A DNA stretch of 64,000 nt from Acanthococcus lagerstroemiae (Eukaryota; Arthropoda; Insecta; Hemiptera; Eriococcidae): contig CM063110.1 of the NCBI GenBank assembly GCA_031841125.1, positions 37,401,214 to 37,465,213 of the forward strand. Direction: 5' to 3'. This document shows positions 12,013-24,538 of this stretch, piece by piece. A program made the translations under genes and the position numbers. How positions within the stretch are numbered: position 1 is the first letter of the stretch; the number at the start of each line of letters is the position of its first letter. Below the pieces are notes generated by a model. It did not search any database. It was not told the origin of the DNA and saw only the letters and a program-made list of their open reading frames with translations.

Positions 12013-15000
12013 TCTCGGTAAAACTCGAGAGTGGGTTCAAGCCCCTAATTTGTTTCTTCTCGAAAACTATAGCCTATGTGGAAAACTGTTCCTCTAACAT
12101 TTTTGGATTACCCTGCATTCCGACAACTTGTGCTCTTACTTTTCCACTTACATCATTCGTACGTCATTTTCGAATTATTTCGAATTCAAATCCGGTTCGG
12201 CTGACAAAAAACACAATTAAGATTGACAAGCTTCGGTTATCAGTCGGCGTAGTACGACTCTGTGAATGGGCATAATTAAAAAGCAATTAAGTGCTAAAAA
12301 ACCGCAAAGTACTATGAGAGCACGTACGTAATATAGGTTCACATAATTATCAGTACCTATGTAAGCTGAATAGACCGTTTGACGATTACAACAGACAAAT
12401 TAGTAATTCGTGGTAAAATTTAGTTAGTAATAAAATAACTTCTGGCGGAGATGATCAGGAGGGTATATCAAACAAAACGTACTTAAAATTTCCACCCCTC
12501 ACTCTTATCATATCGACCTCGGTATTGATTTTTGCCAGGATCTCGAAAATCCTGTTCTGCAGGGAAAGAGGTCCACAGAGAAATGATCACTTTAGCCCAC
12601 GGTCTAGATTTTATTATTCAATCAGGAAAACTGACAAAAATTGATTTTTTTCAGTGTTTGTCTCTAGACGGCAAATTTCTTATTACGCCACTGATCCAGA
12701 CTTACTAACGTTCAACTTTTCATGGGGGCACTGGATATTGAATCTTGACTTTCAGACTTGAAACTTCACATACAGTTGGTAAATTGCTTAGGGTTACTAA
12801 TTAGATCCATTGATTGTGTAAAATCAATACTGAAGTACTTTTCTTTGGACATAACGTAGAACTTTTTCACAATGTTTAAGAAAATACATTCGAGTACTTT
12901 GTCACACTAAACCTAAAAAATTCCTGTCACAAATAATATCACATCTTTGTTCAATTTTTCGACTTCGTCGGGTTGAATAGTTGCAGCGAATGCTCTGACT
13001 ATTTTTAGCTCCGTACTAGGCTCATGTAAGCTAATTAGGAGAAATGGATACGATGATCGAAAGTTGGGACTTGATGTTATCGATTCTGATGATTAATTTT
13101 CGTCATTTTTCATAAATACACCAATTTGAAAACACAAAATGTAAGAAAATTTAAAATATTGTTCTGGTTGTCGAATTACATAATTTTTTAAGTTGGATGT
13201 TAATTTTTATATAGAACCCAAAAATATAATCAAAAGTTAGTGAAAGTGAACCATTTCCCAGGAAACTGAAAAAATGATTCTTTTGCCTACAAAATGGCGG
13301 ACCAATTATATCCACGTGTTAACTATATAGATTTCTAGTAGTATGTACCTATATGAGTAATTGAAGAATATGTTATTCCAAATTTCCTCTAAGTGAAAAT
13401 CAATGAAGTCAAGAAAAACACAAAAAACTATCTCCGCTGAATAGATAGCATTTTAGGGAAGCGAAAGTAGGGTGCACTGGTAGTATAACTCACATCTGAC
13501 AGCATTTTGTATGAAAGTATGAAATCTGAGTAAGCCCCTCCACTGGAGTATCCCAGCTGCCGAACAATTTTGAAGACCGATGACTTAGGGCAGTTATAGA
13601 TAATGAAAATTTATTTTTCGTGATAAAATGCTGGATTAACGACTATATATGAGCAAATTATTTGATAAATGGGTAGAGTAAATGAAACTAATTAATCCGC
13701 TAATTAATGAGCGCAGCGGATGTCAACGAGAATGATAACTAGTACAGCTTTGGAATAATGCTTTTTTAATCATTGTTTACTATTTTCATGCGATATGGAC
13801 AACAGTTCAATAACTTGTTAGTAACCACGTTTCGCCACTAGATCGCGCTCTTATTTCAGTACTTGTGAAAATTGACATGAGGCAGTTCGGAATAACACTT
13901 TTCAATCGTGGATAGTCCACCATTTAATACGAAATTTGTCTTCGGTATGTTATTTTCCGTGAGCCATCTTCTCCGATACAGTGAGGCATCTTCTCGGACA
14001 ATTTTGAGAAGATGACCAAAATGACCTTCCTAGTTTTTTCAAACTTTAACAAACATTTTTGACTTGAAAATGGAAAAATATAAACTGGACTGTGGCCAGT
14101 AAAATTCTCGACATACCGGCACCATTAAGTCATCTGTGAGATCATTCAGAGACGTATGGTCGAAGATTTTCAAAAGTTAGGGCATCCTCACCGAAACTAC
14201 TCCATCGAAGTCTTATCGCAGAAATGAACGAGAATGTAGAGATCAATAACTGGAACGGAATTGTGTTATTCAATTTCACTCGTCTTCCATTTTTAAATTA
14301 CGTACTAACCCAGTCTCATGTCATCCCCATGAATATTCAGAGGTGATTCCATTTCCACTTTGATAGGGCGCAATGAAACAGTTTCGTTCTAATCGACTCC
14401 TAATTCTTCAAATATGCGAATAGCCATGCGACTGATGACTTAATTAGAAGCGTGATTTATGAAAATCATTAGACTATTTGCATTAAATCTGACACATTAT
14501 GGCCACTCAACTGCGCAAGGTGCTATTTATGACGCTCATTATCATGCCGCCGTGTCGTTCCAGTGTACTTTCATTATACGTACTTCCTAAAGGTAATTAA
14601 TAAGACGGAATACGGGATACAGAGATGTAATTTTCAAGTTCATTGAACTATCTCGCCAAAATAATTAGAATGACGCAAGTTCGACGCTCGAGGTCAGATT
14701 ATGTGTAATATCAAAATAAATATGAAATGACACTTTTGTCAGAATGAGCAAAGGTCGCTGTCCAGTTAGAGTTTCGCGGGTCTTCACCCAAATAACGTGC
14801 AACGTCAAACCATCCCAGTTATTATACCAAATGTTTAACATTTTTTAAAAATTTCTTTAAGCACTCAATTTTCGCGATTGAGTATCTTCAGCCCGTAACG
14901 AGCAGAGGTCTCCCATAACCTACCCTATTCAGATCTGTTCAGGGCTATTTCTCAGAAGTTTTCGTTTTTTATAAGAATTGGGTAATGTCATCAGCCCATC

Positions 15001-15187
15001 TTGTGTTTTGTCTTCCCTTTTTCTTTTTAGATGAGGTGGGAACCAAAAGGCTTCTTTTTGCGTCCGGCGGTTATCCTTCAGTCTTGAAATGTTTTTAACA
15101 GCTCTTTAGAGGAGCTTTTCAAAAAATTAGAACGGGAAAACAATGGGATAACCATAAACTGTGAAAAAATTCTAATCTACGTTTCAC
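12013..15187 (+). other. ABCG intron 1, unremarkable AT-rich sequence
   Basis: I see no recognisable coding sequence, RNA gene or clear repeat. One 65-codon open frame at 12078-12275 has no domain. Confidence 0.45.
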
Positions 15188-15770
15188 AGATTACGTGGTT
15201 TTGATAGTTAAATCCATGACTCAGTTGGAGAAAATGATAACCGAACTAAATAATGAGGGTCGGGAGACAGGGCTATCTATTAATATGGAAAAAACGAAAA
15301 TTCTAACAAACAATACTCACCAATAAAAAACCAAAATTAGGGGGATGGAAATCGAATACGACAACAAAACGATTCATTCAGGCCAATTAATAGCTTTATA
15401 GAAGAGAGAACCCTGAAAGAAGCGAATCGACAGGTAACAATCGGTTGGAAAAAGCTTTGGACGTTGAAGGAAATATTTAAGAGAAACTGTAGTTTTTGAG
15501 TTTAAAAAGAGAATATTTTAGTCTCTATGCTCTACCCACCGACATACGGATCGTCGACCTGGTCCTTAAGTGATTCGATAATTAACAAACTAAAAACAGC
15601 CCAAAATTCAATAGCACGTTCAATCCTCAAAATTAAACGCAAAGACCACATCCCAATAAAAAAGATCGGGGTAAATTAAAAACATGAGGAACATCTTAAC
15701 CTTCATCAGATACCAAAAGTGGGGTTGGGCGGGGCACATCTTGAGGCTAGTTATAATTACCGGTGTTTAA
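15188..15770 (+). pseudogene. decayed non-LTR retrotransposon (RTE-like) reverse transcriptase, 3' part
   Basis: Short frames in succession resemble the C-terminal half of an RTE-type LINE reverse transcriptase. First comes a degraded active-site region (TDYVVLIVKS where families have A-DD-VL), then SMTQLEKMITELNN and GLSINMEKTKIL. An 'LKEANRQVTIGWKKLW' stretch follows, then PPTYGSSTWSLSDS, IARSILKIKRKDH, and finally KWGWAGHILR in another frame. Stops and frameshifts break the reading at several points, including after TNNTHQ near 15322. It is a dead insertion within the ABCG intron. The RTE assignment rests on the YGS-TW, KIKRKD and KW-WAGH motifs and is from recall of the family, not a search. 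Confidence 0.7.
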
Positions 15771-15837
15771 ATGAAAATTATTATTTTTTTTCCCACACAT
15801 ATTGAAATGCTGTCTTAGATATTAACTCCCCTCCCCA

Positions 15838-16790
15838 AGATCCCTCCTCCACCATGAACCCCCTCCACGGGGGGCTGCACCTGGAGAAATGAGCAATTAA
15901 GGGACAGGTTAGGCTAACCGCAGTGGGTTTTTTCTCCCGGGGGCGTCATCATTACCGTTTATTGCCTACCTCAAAAACTGAAGGAGTCACAAGAGCTGAA
16001 AGTTGTGCACTTGGAAAATCAAATTTAAATTTTACGATGAAAATTTTGAAACTGATAGAGCTCCTCTAGTATAACAGGTAGGGAGTTCAGTCAGATCGGT
16101 GGAGGCAGCGGCGGCGGATTTTACTAAGCTTCCAACTCCAACATGAACCTCCTCTCAAGGGTAGGCTACTCCTGGAGAAATAAGCAATTACGGGGTAGGG
16201 TAGGCAACCCGCAGTGTGTTTTTTTTTCTCCCAGAGGTAGCGGCGGCAGCGGATTTTACTTTTTTTAGTATATAGAGAGATAGAGAGAAAAGGTTGGGAT
16301 AACTAGAGCACTGAAACAATGGGTATGATCACTTGGCAGAAAATTCCCGATGGCCAGGCACAAATATAGCCTGGTGATCCGAGAACTACGTAACCCAACA
16401 TCTTCAAGCCTGTTGAGTGCCTGTTTATGACTCGTCAAGACTTCTCTAAAGCTTTTGCTATGTTTTGAATTTTTTTTTTAATTCTTCACATATTAGGGAC
16501 TTTTACAGGTCTTACGGACTTGGTCATCACTTTACTCTCTATATACTAAATATATACTAAAAAAGTAAAATCCGCCACCACCGCCTCCGGGAGAAAAAAA
16601 AACACTGCGGGTTGCTTACCCTGCCCCTTAATTGCTCATTTCTCCAGGGGTAGCCTACCTTTGGGAGGGGGTTCATGATGGAGGATGGAGCTTAGTAGAA
16701 TCCGCCGTCGCCACCGCCTCCAAGAGGAAAAACCCACCGTGGGTTGCCTACCCTGCCCCTTAATTGCTCATTTCTCCAGGTTTCAGCCTT
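15838..16790. repeat. GC-rich inverted repeat with ~250-bp arms
   Basis: Two related ~110-bp blocks on the left (about 15838-15950 and 16085-16275) recur in inverted orientation on the right (about 16545-16790). Shared phrases are CTGGAGAAATGAGCAATTA, GGGTAGGCAACCCGCAGTG, TTTTTTCTCCC and GCGGATTTTACT. The left arm is interrupted by about 140 bp (15950-16090) containing CTCAAAAACTGAAGGAGT, a phrase also present near 19235. The spacer between the arms is about 270 bp. Could be a foldback or MITE-like element. No TSD found. Confidence 0.65.
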
Positions 16791-16849
16791 GTTGATATCA
16801 CCTCGATAGATCTAGAACTTTTAACACTTTTTTAGGTTTCTTAAATTTT

Positions 16850-18375
16850 GTACAAAAGTCTTACATTTTTATTATTTCTAAGGATCGTCGCGGTTCGTTT
16901 CAAGACTATTCCTGGCTTGGCGGAGATTTTTAAGGACTAATTCTGGACGAAACATTTTTATATTTATTCCAGATTCTTTGAAAATCATACAGACGGGTTA
17001 AAGAGTCTTTGAGATTTATTAAGATTTTTCCAGTCCTATTTTGGATTCTTCAAAACATCTTTAGGACTCTTACAAACATGACTGAAACTTTTTGAAACTA
17101 TTTTGTACTTTACTGAGACTTTTGAAACTCTTCTAGCTTCGTCAAATTCTTATAAAGATTCGATATTTTTTGAAACTCTTCAAGGTTTTTCTAATCTTGT
17201 TTGTTTTAGTGTCTAGTCGAGTTTTAAGAAGTCTTAAATAGATCTTTGAGTTTCGGGAAGGTCTGAAAAATTCTGAAAAGTCTCCGTAGAGCGTAAAATA
17301 ATAATCTGAAACAATTCCAAAATAGCTGTACAAATAATCTGGGACAATTTTGGACGAGACTTGAAAAATAAAGTACGCCGGATAGAATTTGAAAAATGTA
17401 TGAGGATATACCCTCCCCTCCCCCTCCGAAACGGGGAAAAAGTTGAAAATACCCCATTTACTAAGCGGGGGGAGAGTTGTATAAGTATGGAAGAGTCTGA
17501 AAAAGTGTGTGTAAAGCTTAGAGTAATAATCTTAAATTCGAAAAAGTTTTAGAGAGAGTCTGTAATAATTCTGGAAGGGGCTTGACGATTAGAACAATCT
17601 AAAAGAATTTCAAGGACGTGTGGGGGATATATTCCATCCTTCCTCCCTCTCCTCCGGAAAGAAAATAAAAGTACCCATTTTACTGCTAATATTGACGAGT
17701 CTCTAAGTGTCATATAAAAGTCGGGAAGAGTCTGTAAAAATCTTTGTCGAGTCTATAATAATCTTGAACAAGAATGAAAAAGTTTCAGAGATAGCCTAAA
17801 CAATTTTGGAAGAGTCCTGCGGAATAAAACAGAATGAAAGAATTTCAAGGAAGTGCGGGGGATTTATTCACTCCTTCTTTCCTCTCATCCGGAAAGAACT
17901 TAAAAGTACTCATTTTACTGCTTAATGACTATTAAAGTGTTTTATACAAGCCTGAAGAAGCTTAAAAAAGTCTTTGTAGAGTCTGAAATAATAACCTTGA
18001 ACAAGAATCAAAAAGTTTTAGAGATGGTCTTGAAATACGCTGGAAGAGTCTTAAGGGATAATATACGTCTGAAAAAATTTTAAAAAAAACAACTATGACG
18101 CTATATTTTCCACCCTCACGCCGCCGGACCAGAAAGCGATTTTATTGTTCATATGGAAGAGTCTTAAAGATCTAGTAAAAGTCTGGAATAGCCTGAAAAA
18201 AAGCCTTTGTAGAATCAGGAATAATAATCATGAGTAAATCCGAAAAAGTTTCTTCTGGAGGACTCATGCCAAGTAGAATACATCTGAAGGAATTTCATAG
18301 AACTATGGGTATAAATCTCCCCCTCTCCCAAGCTGGAAAAAATTGAAAAATGACTCATTTTTACGACTCAAATCA
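16850..18375. repeat. degenerate tandem array, ~210-240-bp unit
   Basis: A pyrimidine-rich block (CCCTCC..., TCCGGAAA, ATTTTACTGCT) returns at about 17405, 17620, 17855, 18092 and 18302. It is separated by AAGAGTCT/GAAAAAGT-type sequence such as AATAATCTTGAACAAGAAT. The 16850-17300 stretch and 54290-54490 share the simpler AAGTCTTGAAAAGTCT style and may be decayed relatives. No coding content. Confidence 0.6.
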
Positions 18376-20464
18376 TTGGGGAAAAATGTCTCTCATTTCG
18401 CTGGCAACTATAGTCTTACCTATGAGAGCTTTTTATTATCATTTAATATTTATATAAAATTGTAAGCTATCCACCCCGTCCCTTTCAAAATTTTTCTGGT
18501 CATGCTACTGCCCAGAGCCACTTAGTTTTCGAGTTTTTGAAGCCGAAGTACCTAGCTAGCTACCTACTAGCAGTGCTAAACTGATTATCATTCTGCTTGA
18601 TGGACATCAGATAATATCCTGAATATTTAAGCTTGATTTGATAGAGCTAACGGATCCCCCATTTTATGAGAACGTACTTTGACTTTCAACTTCAAATCAT
18701 CCAAAAAGGACGCAAAAATGGAATTACATGAACATTTTTTTTCCGCATCCAAACTGTCATATGGAAAATGCAAAAATTGTTTTCTAAAAAATGTCCAAAT
18801 GTCCAGCTTTTATATAAAATTTCGCCGACTGTTATTATTTCTTAGAAGGAGATTGTAGAAAATGTTTCAAAAATGATACATGTTATTTTTTAAATTTTCT
18901 TTGTGGGAAGGAATAGAAACTAGAAGGGAATAAGGAGAAGGAAAAATTTAAAAAAAGACAATCATGATGAAGAATGTAAAATTTTCAACTTTCTCCCGTG
19001 GAGAGGGAGTGGGATGGGTTGTTGGCTGTGATTGTAACGGTGGTGGCCTACAAACTGATGTTTCCAGTGGCCTCTATCTGGTCCCATTTCGTCCCTGCAC
19101 ATTATTAAGAAATTTTAGAAATTCTAAGCCAACAGTACTTAAGGTTCGGGTATAGAATGAATTAAACGGCGAGGATGACTATAAATAGCACCTACTTTTA
19201 AAAAGTAGACAAAGGCCATACTCGCTATTTGTGGCCTATCTTGATACTGAAGGAGTTACAAGAGTCAAAATTTACGGGGATGATCCTAACTTTCAAACTC
19301 ATATTACTCCTTCAGTATGGAGGATAGACAATCAGTTATGAACGTATCTGTTACTTTTTCATGTACTAAACATTGCTTGCTAGTAAAAGAAAATGTCAAA
19401 AGTAAAATTTGCAACCAAATGTGCTCTAAGAATGTGCTATCTAAAGAAATTTGGTAGAAATCTAGAGAATCGTAGCCCTTCAGTTTTGAGAATAGGCCCA
19501 ATATGAAAATGACGCGAAAAACCATTGATGTTATAACGCGTCATTAAATAAATAAATGAATGAAATGAAATGAAATATGACTTGCATGACTTTTTCTGTT
19601 CTTCATAAGTACTATAAAACCTGTTGTTTTTGCTGTTTTTTTGTAACCTAAGCTTTACTCTGTAGAACCTTTTTGAATTTTAGCAAAATCCATCAGTAGA
19701 TATGGAGAAGAGGGAAGGAGAGTTAAAAATTCTAATGAGTCGTATTTACCGCACGGTACTTCCAATCGCATAATATGTTAGAACTTTTATTTACTATTAT
19801 TTATGTTCGTTCTCTTTTCATATATAAGGCAATGAAGGGAATACCCGGAAGCGCAGAATTTTGCAGAGGAGATGCGTAGCAAAGTGGACCTAAGAATTAG
19901 GAGTTTTACGTCCCTTCATACCACTACATCGTCAGTTGTACTTGAGTAAGATGTTCATTTATTCATAGTTACTACAGTTATATATGCTCTGCTCAGAATG
20001 GAAATGGGGGGGGGACGTCCATTTACAACAGTGTATTATTTGTTTTAGACAAATGAAACAATCTGAAAATTGATTACTAGAAACTAGTAATTTTCGATAG
20101 ATGTGAAGCAATTAATGGTCGCAAACAATGAGAAAGATCCGCCATCCAACCAATGATTTATTTTGGGAGAGGGCAGACCCGTTGTCAGCACCCCCTAGCG
20201 CTTGCTGGAGCCCCCCCCCCCGGAGAGATTTTGTGAATAAAAATAACGAATTCCTTATATTTTTCTCGTTAGTTTTGTTCAAAACGTTTCTTTCCACTAC
20301 ATTTTAATGTTTATAAACTTGGACTGGTTCGCTTTAAAAGATAGACGAAAATCGTGTGTTCATCGTTTTTTATATGTGACGTGTCACAAGAAAAGGGCCC
20401 ATCCAGCAGTTTAATTTATTATAATTCATGATTGTTCAGCATCTTTGATGGCGTCACTTCGTAG
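18376..20464 (+). other. ABCG intron 1, non-coding
   Basis: A short inverted repeat lies at 19235-19320 (ATACTGAAGGAGTTACAAGAG against ATTACTCCTTCAGTAT). There is a 9-G run near 19996 and an 11-C run near 20211. No gene recognised. Confidence 0.45.
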
Positions 20465-20706
20465 CAATGGCGTAGCCAGGATTTTCTCAAGGAGTGGGGG
20501 GGGGGGAGGTAAAGTAAAATTTTCAAGGGAGAAAAAGTCGAAAATTGAGGTACTTTATAAAAATTAAGGTAAAATAACTACTCAAACGAAAATTGTTCGG
20601 AAAACGTGTTTTAAAGGCGAAAAATTGTTAATTTTTGCATATTTTACATTCAATTTTAGGTGCCTTGAGGGAATTCGCCCCCTTCGCCCTCTTGGCTACA
20701 CCACGG
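20465..20706. mobile_element. hAT-type MITE (242 bp)
   Basis: Left end CAATGGCGTAGCCAGGA and right end read inward CCGTGGTGTAGCCAAGA are terminal inverted repeats. The flanking octamers CTTCGTAG (20457-20464) and CCTCGTAG (20707-20714) match at 7 of 8. An 11-G run lies inside the left half. No coding capacity. Confidence 0.65.
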
Positions 20707-23040
20707 CCTCGTAGAAATCTCACATGATAGTATGTGTTTTCTCAATTCCCTCCCCCCTGGTAAATAGTCAGCACCCCCTACCACAGAGGGCTGACTACGG
20801 GCCTGGGAGAGGGACGGGCAAAATTCGTTCTGGAGGACAGCAACCCCCAAGCCCGTTCGATCTGCCACGTTTGTAAGTGTATACTTCGCTGTTCAGAGCA
20901 AAGTAATAATTGCAACCATGCGCGAATACAAAATTACACAAGCAACTGTAGGAGTGACTGACCGTCATTTATCAGCACACAACTTCCAAAGCGTTAAGTG
21001 GTTTAGTAGGTAGAGCACCTACAGTTTGCCGTCTAAACGTCTAACCTCAGCACGATCAATGACTTGACTGGCCATGTGGTCATTACAGCCGTCTTGGCGG
21101 GAACGTGTACATATTTCCGCGTCCGTAACTGGTTTCTGAAAGAACTTTATCGTGCAACGATTATCGGGGATTTTTTTTCTTTTAATTTCATTCCGAAATT
21201 CGGTATAGAGCCGTTAACCCAAAAATATCACAGATTTAGCTGCGAGGTATGTTTCCCCTTTTAAAAAACGCGCTGCTGACCTATAGTCCGTTCACGTGGG
21301 TATAAATCAAACGAAAATGGCCGAGAAGAAGAACGACGAAAAGAGGACAAATCACGCGGTTTACGCAGAGGTAATTCGTTGCCAAATGGTTTCAAAGTAG
21401 CAGTTCAAATGACGTTGGAAATTCGGCACAGTTTGCGCACAGAAGATGCTGCACTCATGTAGTTCACCGCGGTCGTGATCAAAATTTTATAATCCTGCAG
21501 ATCTGCTTGTAAACGAGGTTACCTGATGAAACCGTAAGTTTTCGACCAGCAGCTATCCAGTATCCTTGAACACATTAACGACTTCCAAATACATCGACGC
21601 AGACTCGTATAGTGTGATTAAATATGTCTCCAAGGGAGGAGGCAAGTGTGTGTAAAATTGCAAATTTCAGCCCCAAAAAGCAGAAAAGGCTCTTGGTCTT
21701 TCTGCTAGGAGGGTAAACAATCGACTCAGAAAGTCCCCCCCCCCCTCAACGCTGAAAATATGCAGTGTCAATCGAATTCAAGTGTTTACATACCTAGAAG
21801 TTAATTTCGGATACAAATTCTCTTTCCTTCTCGAAATAGCATATTTAGAGGAAAAATGAGATAAGAAGGAAGATTTTGTGGAAAATTGTCGAGGATGGTG
21901 TCCGAACCAGCGTACTAAAGTCCCCCTGCTCGCCCCTGGGCCTAATTTTTCTAACGGGGTGCTAATCTCCACAAATTAGAAAAATGGCTGTATTTAAAAG
22001 AGATGTCCTCTTGGGATCGTCCAAGTAGACAAAATAGAAGTCATTCAAGAAGGACGTTCCTTTACTGAATGACCGCTTTTAAATGAGATCAAAAAGTCTG
22101 CACTGCTCTATTGAAGAATTACACCACACAACACATGTATTCCAATACATGATTTATATGGTACTTTCAATGCTGATTACAATACTGTTTATCATTTTCC
22201 CCTAGCACATCTCAATTTGTTGTAAATTATTTGAGTTGAAGTTCCGAAAATTGCTGAAATCGAACTCCTTTGGAACAAGAAATGTGAACTGGAATCATAA
22301 AATGTGCCTCTTGTGCGAAAACAGGTTTTGGAGATAAATAAGTGTAATGATGGGATGGTGGTAGTGGTGCGTACAGATGTACATAGCGTGTACATCTGTG
22401 GTGGTGCGTTTACACTTTGCTGCTTTGCTATGACAACCGCGTTTTGAATTCTTGTTCTCGTCATTCTGTAGGCCCGTTTCATACGACGCCATGTAAACGA
22501 ATGTTCTTAAACTTTGACGTAATTTTTAAATGCAATTTGTGAGAAAACTAATAAAGATAAGAAGTTGCGATTTGTTTCATTCGAAAGAGCGTGATTTTAT
22601 TCTATAAGAATCCTCATCAAAGTGGAAAATAATTTTTTGACACCAGAGGCACATTTCATGATTCCAGGTCACATATAATAAATTGGGAGATTAACTGAGT
22701 TCTTTATTTGGTGTTATTGTGTTTTACTGTAGGAGCGTACCCTGCGAGATTTTCAGGCAAATCTGATGGCAATTGAGCAAGTTATTCAAGTTTTTAAGAA
22801 GTTATTAAGAACACTATTTGTTTACCTCAAGAAAATGTAATTTTTAACATGTTTTATTTGTTTAATTGGCGTGATTTCATCTAAGGATACATTTACATCT
22901 CTGTAGAAAGTAACAAAATGAAAAAAGTAATTCCTAAAGAGGCTTTTATAAGCTCTGAAAGTCGAAGTACATAAATGACATAGAAATTTCCCTTTGTATT
23001 GTGGAAGTTTTGTATTTGGCAATACTGATTCTCTATTACC
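20707..23040 (+). other. ABCG intron 1, non-coding
   Basis: An 11-C run lies near 21735. A tRNA A-box-like phrase (GTGGTTTAGTAGGTAGAGCA) at about 21000 has no B box or clover-leaf. No gene recognised. Confidence 0.4.
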
Positions 23041-23395
23041 TCAGGGATGTTGGTGTAGACAAATCAACATAGACGAATACATTTGTTAACATGTAGACAA
23101 TGTAATGTAGACAAATAGTGTAGATAAATGTAAAGTGTAGATAAAAGTAAACAAATGTCAAGAAAGTACAATTAATAGTTGTAAATGTTTTAATACATGT
23201 TATTAAAATACATTTAATATCAGTCCATTATTTAATAGTCCAAGGCTTTTTTTTTTTTTATCATTCTCGGAATTGTTTACATTTGTTAACATTTATTTAC
23301 ATTTGTCTGCATTTGTCTACTTTCTACACACTGTCTACATTTCTTTACACAAAAATGTAGACAAATATAGTCTACGCGTAGATAAACATCCCTGG
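23041..23395. mobile_element. TIR element with internal TGTAGACAAAT repeats
   Basis: Left end TCAGGGATGTT and right end read inward CCAGGGATGTT form a short terminal inverted repeat. TTACC lies directly outside both ends (23036-23040 and 23396-23400), a possible 5-bp duplication. Both subterminal regions are filled with GTAGACAAAT-like words in opposite orientations. Non-autonomous. Superfamily uncertain, as CAGGG ends suggest hAT but the TSD length does not. Confidence 0.55.
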
Positions 23396-23404
23396 TTACC
23401 CCAT

Positions 23405-23710
23405 GGACCTTAGGAGTCTGGTTGGCCGAGTGGATAGCGCGTTGGTCTCGGAATCCGGAGGTCCCGGTTTCGAGCCCACGTAGCAACTCACCAGATTTCG
23501 AACTAGGCCGGTTTTTCGGCCAGAGGGGAAGAGGGAGGGCTCAAACAGCCCTAACACCCTCCCCGATGTCTCTGAAGTAATGCTCGAGAGGGCAGATTCC
23601 AGGGCTCGGGTTGAGAGCCAATTAGAAAAAAGAGGTCCCATAAACCTTGATGGAAAGTCTATGATACGAAAGAATAGCAGTGTGACCACTGCAGGTTTCG
23701 TAAGCATATC
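23405..23710 (+). mobile_element. tRNA-derived SINE (probable)
   Basis: A tRNA-like head spans about 23416-23496. The A box TGGCCGAGTGG (23423-23433) is a full match to the Pol III consensus. A B-box-like GGTTTCGAGCCC follows near 23466. An acceptor-like pairing GTCTGGT / ACCAGAT closes the head. The anticodon loop reads CTCGGAA and the overall wording is closest to Ser- or Leu-type tRNAs. The T-arm carries an extra base and does not fold well, so it is not a working tRNA. A non-tRNA body follows to about 23710, giving the layout of a SINE. No target duplication was identified. Confidence 0.55.
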
Positions 23711-23943
23711 TTTTCAAGGGAGGCGTTCGAGCTTATTTTTCCAGATCAAAAGTCTTTTCAAAAATTATGCAATACTCCAAAACGAACGCTACTAGGAGTC
23801 TGCAAATTGAATATGTCATTTAAAAAGGTCTAAGTTTTTAATTCGCTTGGTTATTTTGATTAGTCGTTGTTAGAATAATACAGAGCAACTCCACACAGAG
23901 TTCACAATTTTTAAAATTTTTCATACTTTCAAACGCATGTTCC

Positions 23944-24172
23944 CAGGGACGTACCTACAGGGGGCAGGGGGCAACTTACCCCCCTGTGGAAATTTTTCAC
24001 TCACTCAGCAGTTGGGCAAATTTACCCATTTCAGTCGAGTGAATTGGAAGAATCCAACAAGTTAAATGTGTTTTTTTTTTTATTCTTGGGAATTCTGAGT
24101 TGAGTCAGTTGGGACTTTCATAATAATTTTTACGCCCCCCCCCTCCAGGAAAAACTCTTTGGTACGTCCCTG
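23944..24172. mobile_element. hAT-like MITE, copy 1
   Basis: The ends are CAGGGACGTACC and, read inward from the right, CAGGGACGTACC. It shares its interior (GGGGGCAA, TTTTTCACTC, CAGTTGGGCAAATTT, GGGAATTCTGAGTTGAGTCAG) with the copies at 24174-24538 and 62046-62348. No coding capacity. Confidence 0.65.
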
Positions 24173-24173
24173 C

Positions 24174-24538
24174 CAGGAACGTACCGATAGGGGGGATAGG
24201 GGGCAAACCCCTCCATTGTAGAAATTTTCCACTCAGCAATTGGGAAAATTTGCCATTTCAATCAGGCGAGTTGAAAAAATCCAACAAGTTAAAAAGTTTT
24301 TTTTTTTGCTTTGATAGAAGTTGGGAAAACTCAACAAGTTATAAGGTCTTTCTTATTTTGCATTGATACTGTGGGAATTTTGAGTTGAGTCAGCTGGAAA
24401 AATCCAACAGGTCAAAAGACTTTTTTTTTTTTTTGTTTTGCTTTGATACTTGGGAATTCTAAGTTGAGTCAGTTGGGACTTTCACAATGTTTACTCCCCC
24501 CCCCCCTATCCTAAGAAAAACTCTTCGGTACATCCCTG
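24174..24538. mobile_element. hAT-like MITE, copy 2, one base from copy 1
   Basis: The ends are CAGGAACGTACC and, read inward from the right, CAGGGATGTACC. The interior is a longer, partly duplicated version of copy 1 with repeated AATCCAACAAGTTAAAA phrases. The single base between the copies makes this a head-to-tail pair. No 8-bp duplication is evident for the pair. Confidence 0.6.

Noticed and set aside
21000..21060. tRNA-like sequence GTGGTTTAGTAGGTAGAGCA
   Set aside because: It matches an A box only. No B box, acceptor stem or foldable clover-leaf follows.
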